Position numbers and translations under genes: made by a program. A stretch of DNA of 64,000 nt from Polaribacter litorisediminis. GTDB lineage: Bacteria; Bacteroidota; Bacteroidia; Flavobacteriales; Flavobacteriaceae. Below, in pieces: positions 1-8,938 of this stretch (position 1 is its first letter; every line of letters starts with the position of its first letter). The notes under the pieces are model-generated. The model did not search any database, had not been told where the DNA came from, and saw only the letters and a program-made list of their open reading frames with translations. Location of the stretch: assembly GCF_019968605.1 (NCBI RefSeq), contig NZ_CP082966.1, forward strand, positions 4,275,640-4,339,639, in the 5' to 3' direction.

Positions 1-60
1 TAGTAAGCTAATTAAAAATAGCACACCATTGGTGGTTAGTACGTAGGTCATAGAATTCAT
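1..60 (-). CDS. Partial CDS: N-terminus of a probable membrane protein
   Basis: An ATG at 58-60 on the minus strand opens a frame that runs off the left edge without a stop (20 codons seen). The peptide begins MNSMTYVLTTNG and then turns hydrophobic, so a membrane or exported protein is likely. It lies 19 nt after the tesB stop on the same strand, consistent with the third gene of an operon. Too little is visible to name a family. Confidence 0.45.
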   Translation of the reverse strand, partial: MNSMTYVLTTNGVLFLISLL

Positions 61-79
61 ACTTATTATTTTTTAAAAT

Positions 80-949
80 TTACTTATTTTTCATCGGTCT
101 CATTAATCCTTCTTGTGCAAAAGATGCCACGAGTTTACCATCTCTTGTAAAAATATTTCCTCTGCATAAACCTCTTGCGCCAAAAGTATTCGGAGATTCT
201 GCCGAGAAAAGCATCCAATCATCAAACTCAAAATCTCTAAAAAACCACATAGAATGGTCTAAACTAGCGGTCATTGTATTCCCAAAATTATACTCTTTTG
301 CATTGGGGTTAAAAGCCGCATTTAATACATTGTAGTCAGAAATATAGGTCAAAATTTGATGTTTCATTCGCATATCCATCTCAGGAATATCACCTTTTAA
401 TTTAAACCAAATTTCCTCTTTTGCAGGTAAGTTTTCACGCTCTAGAGGATTCGAAGCACGCACGGGTTTAAAATCGATAGGTCTTTCTATACTTAAAAAA
501 GATTTAATTCTCTTAGGTAAAAAATTGCCAAATTTTATAACCATATCTTCCCAACTCATTAATTCTTCGGGTTGTTTAATAGGAGTGGTTATTTCCTGTT
601 GATGCTCAAAACCATCTTCTTTCTTATGAAATGAAGCCGCTAAAATAAAAATAGTTTTTTCTTTTTGAGAGGCTGTAACTCGCCTTGTAGAAAAACTGCC
701 ACCATTTCTCATTTCGGCAACATTATACTTAATGGGAATTGTAAGGTCTCCGGCCTCTAAAAAATAGGAATGTAAAGAGTGTAAAAAACGATCTTCAGGA
801 ATTGTTCTGTAGGCTGCATTTACGGCTTGAGCTAAAACTTGGCCGCCAAAAACAATAGTGCTCCCAATTGTGACACTTTCTCCAGAAAAATTATGACTGT
901 CAAGGGCTGTTAAATTTAAAAGTTCTATTAATTCTTTGCTATTTTTCAT
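80..949 (-). CDS. tesB: Acyl-CoA thioesterase II (TesB family)
   Basis: A cytoplasmic enzyme that hydrolyses acyl-CoA thioesters to free acid and CoA. At 289 aa it matches the double-hotdog TesB length (E. coli 286 aa). The second hotdog holds the family signatures SLDHSMWFFR (residues 229-238) and ARGLCRG (257-263). Asp205 (in YISDYN) and Gln278 (in FAQEG) sit where the E. coli catalytic Asp204 and Gln278 do; the Thr position appears to be Ser229. The gene starts 9 nt after the acyltransferase gene upstream, so the two are probably cotranscribed. The family call is firm; the physiological substrate is unknown. Confidence 0.93.
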   Translation of the reverse strand: MKNSKELIELLNLTALDSHNFSGESVTIGSTIVFGGQVLAQAVNAAYRTIPEDRFLHSLHSYFLEAGDLTIPIKYNVAEMRNGGSFSTRRVTASQKEKTIFILAASFHKKEDGFEHQQEITTPIKQPEELMSWEDMVIKFGNFLPKRIKSFLSIERPIDFKPVRASNPLERENLPAKEEIWFKLKGDIPEMDMRMKHQILTYISDYNVLNAAFNPNAKEYNFGNTMTASLDHSMWFFRDFEFDDWMLFSAESPNTFGARGLCRGNIFTRDGKLVASFAQEGLMRPMKNK

Positions 950-958
950 GAAGATATG

Positions 959-2131
959 TTAGTTTTTAAAAGGGAATTTCTGCTGAAATGATGTAGGTTG
1001 TACACGTTGCAAAAATAACTTTAAAATTCTGTTTGTAATACTTTTTTTATGACGAACATACATGGTTAAATCTTGCGGAGTTGCACCCACAGAACTTTTA
1101 ATTTCACTTGCAGTTCTTCCAAAATTAATAGTTTTTAAGTTTTTTTTGATGGCAATTTCTATATAATCATACAACATTCTTTGATAAATAGCGTGCTCTC
1201 TATTCAAATTATAATCAATGCCAACAAAATGGGCATCCAAAGAATTTTCGTTGATAAGCCCCGACATAAAACCAACAATTTCACCTTGCAACCAATAGGT
1301 TTTTAAGATATATTGATCTCCAAAATTTTCTTTCAAATCTTGGTACGTAGCAAGATTAAAATCGCCTAAATTAAAATTAGCTTTGGTAGCAACTTTTTGA
1401 TATAAAGCAGTCATTTTTGGTAATTGAGTTTCAATATTTCTTAAAATTACTTCTTCAATTTTTATTGCTGCACTTAATTGAAGTGCTTTTTTTGCTTTTA
1501 CCCTAAACTTGGTTTTCATGGATGCAAGATAATCATCAAAATTTCTCCAATTTTCATGAAGATTTAACACCATGTTGGGTTCAACTAAAAAAGGATGATA
1601 GTTGTATTTCTTTAATTCATCAGTAATAGAGAGCGATTCATTGATAAAATCTTTGAATAAAAAAGCATCAATTTTTAAACTGACATCAAGATCTACGAAG
1701 TGCAAAATAGCTTGTGCCATTTCGTTAATGCTCTTCTTTTTATCTTGATGTTGATGAATGAACAGACCATGTTCTCCACTCACAAAAGTATTGCCACAAA
1801 TTAAAAGTTGTAGTGGTTTTTTCTTTGGAAGCAGATAAATTTTTTGACCAAAACTTCTTAATTTTTGAAGATGAAATTTTAATTCATTTTGAACATTTTC
1901 AAAGTAAAAATTAATAATTTGAATAGAGGCAAAAGCTTTAGGTTTTTTGTTTTTATCGATTAATACAATGTACAAAAATTTAATTTCTGGATGATTTTTT
2001 TCAATAGATTTTAGAAAATTGCGATGAAAATATAGATTTTGTTCGCAATCCAAAGACGTCCATATTTCCTCTGAAATTTCATCAATAGAAGAAAAAAAAA
2101 GTGCATTTGCTGTTTTTTTATAAAAATTCAA
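959..2131 (-). CDS. FemAB/GNAT-like acyltransferase (BioF2-like domain)
   Basis: A 390-aa protein resembling the GNAT-fold 'peptidoglycan biosynthesis'-type acyltransferases common in Bacteroidota. The N-terminal half is a degenerate GNAT-like region. The C-terminal half (about 190-350) has the basic stretch RVKAKKAL followed by segments matching the acetyl-CoA-binding part of Acetyltransf_6/BioF2-like domains (GEIVGFMSGL; INFGRTASEIKSSVG). No signal peptide, so it is cytoplasmic. It is the first gene of a minus-strand group with tesB. The acceptor (amino acid, lipid or cell-wall precursor) cannot be told from the sequence. Confidence 0.75.
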   Translation of the reverse strand: MNFYKKTANALFFSSIDEISEEIWTSLDCEQNLYFHRNFLKSIEKNHPEIKFLYIVLIDKNKKPKAFASIQIINFYFENVQNELKFHLQKLRSFGQKIYLLPKKKPLQLLICGNTFVSGEHGLFIHQHQDKKKSINEMAQAILHFVDLDVSLKIDAFLFKDFINESLSITDELKKYNYHPFLVEPNMVLNLHENWRNFDDYLASMKTKFRVKAKKALQLSAAIKIEEVILRNIETQLPKMTALYQKVATKANFNLGDFNLATYQDLKENFGDQYILKTYWLQGEIVGFMSGLINENSLDAHFVGIDYNLNREHAIYQRMLYDYIEIAIKKNLKTINFGRTASEIKSSVGATPQDLTMYVRHKKSITNRILKLFLQRVQPTSFQQKFPFKN

Positions 2132-2269
2132 GAAGCTATTGGTTGTTTTATTTATTGCAAAGTTCTTAAAATTAAGTGGTTTTAATTGGTATGATTCTAA
2201 ATTGTTTAATTATAACATTTCTTTAACATAGTAAGAACAAACTTAAAGAGGTCATTTAGGTCAAAAAAG

Positions 2270-2277
2270 TATCTTTG
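2270..2277 (+). promoter_or_regulatory. Bacteroidota-type -7 promoter box for the first RND operon
   Basis: TATCTTTG matches the phylum -7 consensus TAnnTTTG, 56 nt before the adaptor ATG. A direct repeat GGTCA-N4-GGTCA lies just upstream (2250-2263). In the predicted leader, GTTAGG (2291-2296) and CCTAAC (2304-2309) form an inverted repeat that contains the perfect palindrome TTAGGCCTAA (2299-2308), a possible operator. Confidence 0.6.
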
Positions 2278-2332
2278 CACAACTTTAAATGTTAGGTTTT
2301 AGGCCTAACAATAAAACTTCAACTAACTAATT

Positions 2333-3448
2333 ATGAGAAAAATAATTCTAGCCATTTTAGGTGTTCTATTAATTGCTGGTGCCATTTTTTTAGGCAAGTA
2401 TTTCACCGATAAAAACCAAAAGCCAAGGCCAAAATTTAAAAAAAGTGTAAAAACTGTTTTTGTGAATAGGGTTGAAAATAAAGAAATTCCTGTAATTATT
2501 TATGCGAATGGTAATTTATCAGCTAAAAATAAAATTGAAATTTTTTCTGAAGTTCAAGGAGTATTAAATACAGCAAACAAAGCTTTTAAACCAGGTACAA
2601 ATTATACGAAAGGACAGGTTTTATTAAATATTAACAGCGATGAATTTTACGCAAGCTTACAATCGCAAAAGAGTAATTTATATAACTTAATTACGGCTGT
2701 TTTACCAGATTTACGATTAGATTTTCCATCAGAATTTAAAACATGGGAAACATATTTAGAAAATTTTGATATGGATAAAAGCGTGCCAGAACTTCCTGAG
2801 TTTTCAACAAACAAAGAAAAATACTTTATCTCTGGCCGTGGAATTTTAACGGCTTATTACAATGTTAAAAATTTAGAAGTTCGTTTGTCTAAACATCAAA
2901 TTAGGGCTCCATTTACGGGAGTTCTTACCGAGGCTTTGGTTACAAACGGTTCTTTGGTAAGAGTAGGGCAAAAATTAGGTGAATTTATTGATACAAGTAT
3001 TTATGAAATGGAAGTTTCTATCAATGCTGAATTTGCCGATTTGTTAAAGGTAGGCAAATCGGTAACCTTAACCAATTCTAATAAATCAGAAGTATATGCA
3101 GGCACCGTTGTTCGCGTAAATGGTAGAATTGATCAGGTAACCCAAACAATCAATGCTTACATCGATTTAAAACATCCTGATCTAAAAGAAGGAATGTTTT
3201 TAGAAGCAAACTTAAAAGCAAAAACAATTGCGAATGCTCTAGAAATACCTAGAAAATTATTGGTAGATAATGAGGCTGTTTACACTGTAAAAAAAGATAG
3301 TATTTTAACGAAAACCAAGGTAAATCCAGTTTATTTTAGTGCAGAAACAGTTATTATTCAAGGTTTAAATAACGGTGAAAAAGTTTTATCTCAAACTTTA
3401 GCAGGCGCTTTTGATGGTATGATTGTAAAAATTAATTCAAAGAAGTAA
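2333..3448 (+). CDS. RND efflux periplasmic adaptor (HlyD/MFP family)
   Basis: Periplasmic membrane-fusion subunit linking an inner-membrane RND pump to a TolC channel. The 371-aa protein has an N-terminal membrane anchor or signal (about residues 3-25) without a lipobox cysteine. A barrel-sandwich (biotinyl-lipoyl-like) half starts near VFVNRV, there is only a short helical hairpin, and the second lipoyl half reads IRAPFTGVLTE (about 195-205), followed by beta-barrel and membrane-proximal domains. It is the first gene of a three-gene operon with the pump 4 nt downstream, then TolC. The substrate is unknown; no local TetR-type repressor is present. Confidence 0.92.
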   Translation: MRKIILAILGVLLIAGAIFLGKYFTDKNQKPRPKFKKSVKTVFVNRVENKEIPVIIYANGNLSAKNKIEIFSEVQGVLNTANKAFKPGTNYTKGQVLLNINSDEFYASLQSQKSNLYNLITAVLPDLRLDFPSEFKTWETYLENFDMDKSVPELPEFSTNKEKYFISGRGILTAYYNVKNLEVRLSKHQIRAPFTGVLTEALVTNGSLVRVGQKLGEFIDTSIYEMEVSINAEFADLLKVGKSVTLTNSNKSEVYAGTVVRVNGRIDQVTQTINAYIDLKHPDLKEGMFLEANLKAKTIANALEIPRKLLVDNEAVYTVKKDSILTKTKVNPVYFSAETVIIQGLNNGEKVLSQTLAGAFDGMIVKINSKK

Positions 3449-3452
3449 CAAT

Positions 3453-6400
3453 ATGAAAAAAATCATAACGTACTTTATAAAATATCCTGTTGCCGTAAAT
3501 GTAATGATTATTGCATTTGTTGTTTTTGGTATTATCGGTGCAATTAGCATGAAATCTTCCTTTTTTCCTTTGGTAGATTCGCAGTTAATTAGAATTTCTT
3601 TGGCATACCCTGGTGCTTCTCCTGCAGAAATGGAAGAAGGAGTTGTCCTTAAAATTGAAGATAATTTAAAAGGAATTGTGGGTGTAGAAAGAGTAACTTC
3701 TATATCTAGTGAAAATTCGGCAAGTGTAAATGTTGAAGTGGAAAAAGGAAAAAATATAGATGTTGTTTTATCCGATGTAAAAAATGCAGTAGATAGAGTG
3801 CCTTCTTTTCCTTCCGGAATGGAACCTCCCGTGATTGCAAAGGTTGAAAACAATAGACCAACCATAAGTTTTACATTAAGCGGAGAAAATGTTTCTTTAA
3901 AAGTATTAAAACAATATGCAAGAAATGTAGAAAACGATATCCGCGGAATCGAAGGAATTTCGCAAGTAGCACTTTCTGGATTTCCAGAAGAGGAGATTGA
4001 AATTGCGCTTCGAGAAAAAGATTTAATAGCATACAATTTATCAATTACAGAGGTTTCTAATGCGGTTCGAAATTCTAATCTTTTAATTACAGGTGGAAAC
4101 ATTAAAACCGATGCTGAAGATTATTTAATTCGTGCTAGCAACCGTTCGTATTACGGAATTGAGTTGCAAAATTTGATTGTAAGAACTGAAATTAATGGAA
4201 ACATTATACGTCTAAAAGATGTTGCAGAAATAAGAGATACTTGGTCAGAAAATCCCGATAGATTGTATTATAACGGAAATTTAGCCATCGATATAACTGT
4301 AAGTAATACGAATAATGAGGACTTAATTTCGTCTGCGGATAAAATTAAAGACTATATTCATAAATATAATCAAGTTCAGCAAAACGTTCAACTAAACATT
4401 ACCAGTGATCGAAGTACAACCCTAAATGATAGAACTTGGTTGCTCGCTAAAAATGCCATATCAGGAATTCTTTTGGTACTTTTTTTTCTGGCATTATTTT
4501 TAAACTTACGTTTGGCGTTTTGGGTAGCTTTTGGATTGCCAATATCCTTTTTGGGGATGTTTATTTTCGCTGCACAATTAGGAGTCACCATTAATGTTTT
4601 ATCCTTATTTGGGATGATTATTGTGATTGGTATTTTGGTAGATGACGGAATTGTGATTGGAGAAAACATTTACCATCACTATTATGACTTAGGAAAATCT
4701 AAAATTAGAGCGGCTATAGATGGTACCATGGAAGTAATACCGCCAATAGTTTCCGCAATTTTAACTACAATAATAGCCTTTTCAACCTTCTTTTTTGTGG
4801 ATGGAAGAATCGGAAGTTTCTTTGGGGAAGTTTCCACAATTGTACTTCTTACCTTAACGGTTTCTTTAATTGAGGCCTTAATAATTCTCCCTGCGCATAT
4901 TGCACATTCTAAAGCATTGGATAGAAAGAGAAAAGAAAACGGAATTATCAAAAAAACAAACAAATTAGATGCTTTCTTTAAGCAGATTAATAAAGGAGCA
5001 GATAGTTTATTAGTAAATTTTAGAGACAAGTATTATGTGCCTTTTTTAAAATTTTCTTTGCAGAATAAAATTTTTATTTTTTGTGTTTTTGTAGCATCGC
5101 TATTAATCAGTTTTTCAGCGCTAAAAGGGGGTATTGTTAAAAGTTCTTTTTTTCCAAGAATTGCGAGTGATCGCGTACAAATTACACTTAATATGCCACA
5201 AGGAACCAATGAAAAAATCACAGATTCTATAATTTCTATGATTGAAGAGAAGGTTTGGTTGGTAAATAAAGAATATACAGAAAAGCAAACGGGTAACATA
5301 CAGGTTGTAGAAAATATCATTAAAAGAATAGGTCCCGGAAGTGCAAATGGGTCTTTGAGCGTAAATCTTTTACCTGGTGAAACAAGAGATTTTTCATCAC
5401 CAGAAATTACAAACTCCATTGAAGAAAAAGTAGGTAAAATTTATGGTGTAGAAAGCTTGGTTTTTGGTTCTGGTGGTAATTTTGGTGGTAGTCCGGTTGC
5501 TGTTTCTTTATTAGGAAATAATATTAAAGAGTTAAAAGCTGTGAAAGCCGAGCTAAAAGAGGTTTTAGAGAATAATCCACTATTAAAAGATGTTACAGAT
5601 AATGATCCGGCAGGAATAAAAGAAGTTAGAATTAAACTAAAGGACAAGGCGTATGTTTTGGGGGTAAATCTTCAAACAGTAATGGCACAAGTAAGAGCTG
5701 GTTTTTTTGGTTTTCAAGCACAGCGTTTTCAACGGGGTCAAGATGAAATAAAGGTTTGGGTTCGTTATGATAAAAAAGACAGGTCTTCTATTAAAAATTT
5801 AGACGACATGCGTATTATCACCCCAACAGGTGTAAGGGTTCCGTTTTCTGAAATTGCAAATTATGTAATAGAAAGAGGAGATATTTCAATCAATCATTTA
5901 GAAGGGCAAAGAGAAATTCAAATTACCGCAGATTTAAAAGTTCTAAGCGCTAGTGAAACGGAAATTTTAGATAATATTAAAACGAATATTATGCCTGAAA
6001 TTCTATCTAAATATCCTACCGTAACACCCATGTACGAAGGGCAAAATAGAGAAGCCAAAAAAACGACAGATTCTTTAAATGTTGTAGCGCCAATAATTTT
6101 ATTGTTAATTTATATCGTTATCGCTTTTACGTTCCGTTCTTACAGTCAGCCAATTTTATTAATTATTATGATTCCTTTTAGTATGATTGGTGTTATTTGG
6201 GGACACTATATTCACAACTTTGCCATTGGTATTTTATCCTTTTTAGGAATTATTGCTTTAATCGGAATTATGGTAAACGATGGTCTGGTTTTGATTGGTA
6301 AATTTAACAGTTACCTTAAAGAAGGCATGAAATTTAACGAGGCTCTCATAAGAGCAGGTCAATCTCGTTTTAGAGCTATTTTCTTAACTTCTTTGACTAC

Positions 6401-6650
6401 TGTTGCAGGTTTAGCTCCCTTAATTTTTGAAAAAAGTAGGCAAGCTCAATTTTTAATTCCGATGGCAATTTCAATTGCCTACGGAATTGCCATTGCAACG
6501 ATATTAACCTTAATAATGTTGCCCATGTTTTTGTCTGTTTCAAATACCATTAAAACAAAAATAAAATGGTTAAAAACAGGTGAAAATATTACAAGAGAAG
6601 AGGTAGAAAGAGCAATAATTGAATCTAAATATGACGAAGATGAAGTTTAA
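3453..6650 (+). CDS. RND efflux pump, inner-membrane permease (AcrB/HAE1-like)
   Basis: Proton-driven inner-membrane transporter of 1065 aa, full length for the family, with 12 predicted TM helices and two large periplasmic loops. The N-terminus shows the usual TM1 followed by SLAYPGASPAEMEEGV. TM4 carries the paired acidic proton-relay residues in ILVDDGIVIGEN (about residues 393-404); the pseudo-symmetric second half has GIMVNDGLVLIGKF (about 939-952). The gene sits 4 nt after its adaptor and overlaps the start of the downstream TolC gene, which supports a dedicated tripartite pump. Substrate class (drug, bile-like, lipid) cannot be read from the sequence. Confidence 0.95.
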   Translation: MKKIITYFIKYPVAVNVMIIAFVVFGIIGAISMKSSFFPLVDSQLIRISLAYPGASPAEMEEGVVLKIEDNLKGIVGVERVTSISSENSASVNVEVEKGKNIDVVLSDVKNAVDRVPSFPSGMEPPVIAKVENNRPTISFTLSGENVSLKVLKQYARNVENDIRGIEGISQVALSGFPEEEIEIALREKDLIAYNLSITEVSNAVRNSNLLITGGNIKTDAEDYLIRASNRSYYGIELQNLIVRTEINGNIIRLKDVAEIRDTWSENPDRLYYNGNLAIDITVSNTNNEDLISSADKIKDYIHKYNQVQQNVQLNITSDRSTTLNDRTWLLAKNAISGILLVLFFLALFLNLRLAFWVAFGLPISFLGMFIFAAQLGVTINVLSLFGMIIVIGILVDDGIVIGENIYHHYYDLGKSKIRAAIDGTMEVIPPIVSAILTTIIAFSTFFFVDGRIGSFFGEVSTIVLLTLTVSLIEALIILPAHIAHSKALDRKRKENGIIKKTNKLDAFFKQINKGADSLLVNFRDKYYVPFLKFSLQNKIFIFCVFVASLLISFSALKGGIVKSSFFPRIASDRVQITLNMPQGTNEKITDSIISMIEEKVWLVNKEYTEKQTGNIQVVENIIKRIGPGSANGSLSVNLLPGETRDFSSPEITNSIEEKVGKIYGVESLVFGSGGNFGGSPVAVSLLGNNIKELKAVKAELKEVLENNPLLKDVTDNDPAGIKEVRIKLKDKAYVLGVNLQTVMAQVRAGFFGFQAQRFQRGQDEIKVWVRYDKKDRSSIKNLDDMRIITPTGVRVPFSEIANYVIERGDISINHLEGQREIQITADLKVLSASETEILDNIKTNIMPEILSKYPTVTPMYEGQNREAKKTTDSLNVVAPIILLLIYIVIAFTFRSYSQPILLIIMIPFSMIGVIWGHYIHNFAIGILSFLGIIALIGIMVNDGLVLIGKFNSYLKEGMKFNEALIRAGQSRFRAIFLTSLTTVAGLAPLIFEKSRQAQFLIPMAISIAYGIAIATILTLIMLPMFLSVSNTIKTKIKWLKTGENITREEVERAIIESKYDEDEV

Positions 6651-7983
6651 TAAAATAGGAATAGTAATCGTCGCTTTTTTATCGACTATCCAAATTTATT
6701 CGCAAGAAATTTTAACTAAAAAAGAAGCGTTAGAAATCACTTTAAAGAATAATTTCGGAATTAAAATAGCAACCAATAATTTAGAGATTGCTAAGAATAA
6801 TTCTAATATTTTAAATACAGGTTTTTTGCCAACAGCAACCTTAACTTCTGGAGCAGATTATCGAAGAAATAATCAAAGTTTAATCTTTACAGATCGAAAT
6901 ACTGGAGATGACGCAGAAATATCGGGAAGCGGAATCGTCTCAAAAACGTACAATGCCTCTTTAGGTGTAAACTATACAATTTTTGATGGTTTGGGTAGAA
7001 AATACAACTACAAACAATTGTTAGAAACCTATAATTTAACAGAATTACAAGCAAGAGAAACCATAGAGAATACTTATTTACAACTGTTTACGATTTATTT
7101 TCAAATTGCACGTTTATCAGAAAATAAAGATAATTTACAAAAAGCTTTATCCATCTCAAAAAATCGTTTAAAACGAGCTCAATATCAATACGATTATGGG
7201 CAATCTACCAAATTAGAATACTTAAATGCACAAGTAGATGTTAATAACGATAGTATTACATACATCAGTGCAAAGCAACAATTAAGTAATGCAAAAAGAG
7301 GCTTAAATGTAATTTTAGGTGTTGATAAAGAAACCAATTATATTGTAGAAACTGAAGTTGCATATAACAAGTTGTTAAATTTAGCAGATTTAGAGGAGAA
7401 AACAATTGCGAACAATTCGCTTTTAAAGCAAAATGAAAAGAATATTGCCATTAGCGAGTTTAATATAAAAGTAAATCAATCAAACTATTTTCCAACTTTA
7501 GGTTTTAATGCTTCTTACGGATTTAATAGAACCGAAAATGAGAACTTAATAAATCCTTTTGGGGCAAAATTAATTACTTCGGATGGTCTAAATGCCGGTT
7601 TAAATTTAACTTGGAATATTTTTGATGGTGGAGGCACAAAAACAAGACTGGCAAATGCAAAAATAGCTTTAGACAATCAACAAATATTGCTTGAGCAACA
7701 AAAAGCGAATATTACAAATAATCTAAAAAACACTTGGGAAAATTATAAAAATCAATTATTTATTTTATCGGCTCAAGAGCAAAATGTACTAACTACAAAA
7801 AATAATTTTAACAGAACAGAAGAGCGTTTTAAATTAGGGCAAATTACGTCTGTAGAATTCAGACAAGCACAAATTAACTTAATAAATGCTAAAACAGCAT
7901 TAAACAATGCAAAGTTTGATGCCAAGTTAATTGAGCTCCAATTATTGCAATTGAGTGGGGATATTATGAATGTTAAATTTTAG
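6640..7983 (+). CDS. TolC-family outer-membrane efflux protein
   Basis: Outer-membrane channel of the first RND tripartite system. The chosen ATG at 6640 gives MKFNKIGIVIVAF, a clean signal peptide ending near IYSQE; alternatives are an ATG at 6631 and a TTG at 6619. The start lies inside the pump gene's last codons (11-nt overlap), indicating translational coupling. The mature protein has two homologous OEP repeats, long coiled-coil helices rich in Gln/Asn/Lys/Leu, and the repeat motif beginning LTWNIFDGGGTK near 320, mirrored by VNYTIFDGLGRK near residue 110. Length is normal for the family. Confidence 0.92.
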   Translation: MKFNKIGIVIVAFLSTIQIYSQEILTKKEALEITLKNNFGIKIATNNLEIAKNNSNILNTGFLPTATLTSGADYRRNNQSLIFTDRNTGDDAEISGSGIVSKTYNASLGVNYTIFDGLGRKYNYKQLLETYNLTELQARETIENTYLQLFTIYFQIARLSENKDNLQKALSISKNRLKRAQYQYDYGQSTKLEYLNAQVDVNNDSITYISAKQQLSNAKRGLNVILGVDKETNYIVETEVAYNKLLNLADLEEKTIANNSLLKQNEKNIAISEFNIKVNQSNYFPTLGFNASYGFNRTENENLINPFGAKLITSDGLNAGLNLTWNIFDGGGTKTRLANAKIALDNQQILLEQQKANITNNLKNTWENYKNQLFILSAQEQNVLTTKNNFNRTEERFKLGQITSVEFRQAQINLINAKTALNNAKFDAKLIELQLLQLSGDIMNVKF

Positions 7984-7986
7984 AGA

Positions 7987-8030
7987 CTGACTTTTATCAT
8001 GATTTAAAACTTTTATAAGTATTAATTTTA
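7987..8030 (+). promoter_or_regulatory. Crp/Fnr-type box plus -7 element upstream of a 44-aa membrane protein gene
   Basis: CTGAC-TTTT-ATCAT (7987-8000) is an imperfect 5-4-5 inverted repeat. TAATTTTA at 8023-8030 matches the -7 consensus TAnnTTTG in 5 of its 6 fixed positions. The box centre (7993.5) lies 29.5 nt before the -7 start, the same spacing as at three other sites in the window. That places it near -41, where class II Crp/Fnr activators bind. The role is inferred from geometry only. Confidence 0.4.
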
Positions 8031-8049
8031 CCGCAAAATTAAACAACAT

Positions 8050-8184
8050 ATGAATTTATTAAACGTACCTTTAGTATCTTGGGTGAATGGAACTATAATG
8101 ATTGGTGTATTTGTTATGGTTGTAATTGGCTTAGTTGCCGCTGTGTTCTTATTAATGAATAGCGATAAAAAAGCAAGCAAATAA
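8050..8184 (+). CDS. Small single-span membrane protein (44 aa)
   Basis: An ATG frame of 44 codons: a short amphipathic start (MNLLNVPLVSWVNGT), one strongly hydrophobic helix (about residues 16-37) and a basic tail ending KKASK. It fits the positive-inside rule with the C-terminus in the cytoplasm. It has its own promoter candidate and stands alone between the TolC gene and the Crp/Fnr gene. Similar tiny one-helix proteins occur in Flavobacteriaceae, from memory, but I cannot assign a function. A role as an accessory peptide of a membrane complex is possible and unproven. Confidence 0.6.
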   Translation: MNLLNVPLVSWVNGTIMIGVFVMVVIGLVAAVFLLMNSDKKASK

Positions 8185-8255
8185 TCTGTTTATCTAAATT
8201 TTTCTAGTTTTTGTTAAATCGTTTTATTAAATTGATAATCTAATATTTTTTATAC

Positions 8256-8888
8256 ATGAATAACGATTTAACAATTAATTTTGGGTATTTATTTGAAGAA
8301 GATTTGATTAACGAAATCAATAAAATTGGTGTGTCAAAAACTTTTTCATCAAATACTACAATCATAGAATTTGGAGATTATATAAAATCCATGCCGTTAT
8401 TACTTACCGGGGCAATTAAAATTATTCGGGAAGATGAAAAAGGAGAAGAATTAATTTTATATTATTTAGAAAAAGGAGATACCTGCGCTATGACCTTGTC
8501 TTGTTGTATGGGACAAACTAAAAGTAAAATTAGAGCCGTGGCAGAAACTGATGTAACCTTACTTATGTTGCCCAAAGAAAATATGGCAAAATGGTTAGGA
8601 ACTTATAAAACTTGGCAAGCTTTTATTTTACAGAGTTATCATAATAGAATGGATGAACTTTTAGAGGCTGTAGATACGATTGCTTTTTTAAAAATGGATG
8701 AACGTCTTTTTAAATATTTAAAAGACAAAGCCATGGTGAATAATAATGACGAATTGTCAACTACACATAAGCAAATATCTGAAGATTTACATACCTCACG
8801 AGTTGTGGTTTCTCGATTGTTGAAAAAATTAGAAAACGAAAAGAAAATTAAATTATTTAGAAATAGTATCAAAGTGCTAGAACTGTAA
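8256..8888 (+). CDS. Crp/Fnr-family transcriptional regulator
   Basis: A 210-aa DNA-binding regulator with an N-terminal cyclic-nucleotide-binding-type beta-roll (about 20-125), a dimerisation helix (about 130-150) and a C-terminal winged helix whose recognition segment reads EDLHTSRVVVSRLLKKLE (about 176-193). Three cysteines (Cys77, Cys83, Cys84) lie in CAMTLSCCMGQ; whether they bind a cofactor or sense redox or NO is unknown. The arrangement differs from E. coli FNR, whose cluster cysteines are mostly N-terminal. Boxes of Crp/Fnr architecture stand before the flanking operons at 8050, 8939, 11874 and 14141, so this protein is the likely local regulator. It probably responds to a redox or anaerobic signal (inference). 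Confidence 0.9.
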   Translation: MNNDLTINFGYLFEEDLINEINKIGVSKTFSSNTTIIEFGDYIKSMPLLLTGAIKIIREDEKGEELILYYLEKGDTCAMTLSCCMGQTKSKIRAVAETDVTLLMLPKENMAKWLGTYKTWQAFILQSYHNRMDELLEAVDTIAFLKMDERLFKYLKDKAMVNNNDELSTTHKQISEDLHTSRVVVSRLLKKLENEKKIKLFRNSIKVLEL

Positions 8889-8928
8889 CTTAGGTTACCA
8901 AAAACAGATTTTATCTTATTTATCTTTG
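8885..8928 (+). promoter_or_regulatory. Crp/Fnr-type palindrome plus -7 box before the DUF3365/thioredoxin operon
   Basis: GTAAC-TTAG-GTTAC (8885-8898) has perfect inverted half-sites. It overlaps the last codon and stop of the Crp/Fnr gene. TATCTTTG (8921-8928) is a perfect TAnnTTTG -7 box 11 nt before the next ATG. Centre to -7 start is 29.5 nt, a class II activator position. This is the clearest of four such arrangements in the window. Confidence 0.6.
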
Positions 8929-8938
8929 AAAAAAAAAG

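Noticed and set aside
3437..4102. Long open frame on the minus strand opposite the first RND pump gene
   Set aside because: It is fully antisense to a clear 1065-aa RND permease, has a serine-rich low-complexity composition and no domain; it is a shadow frame.
4388..5647. Further antisense open frames within the first RND pump gene
   Set aside because: All lie opposite a well supported coding region and show no motif of their own.
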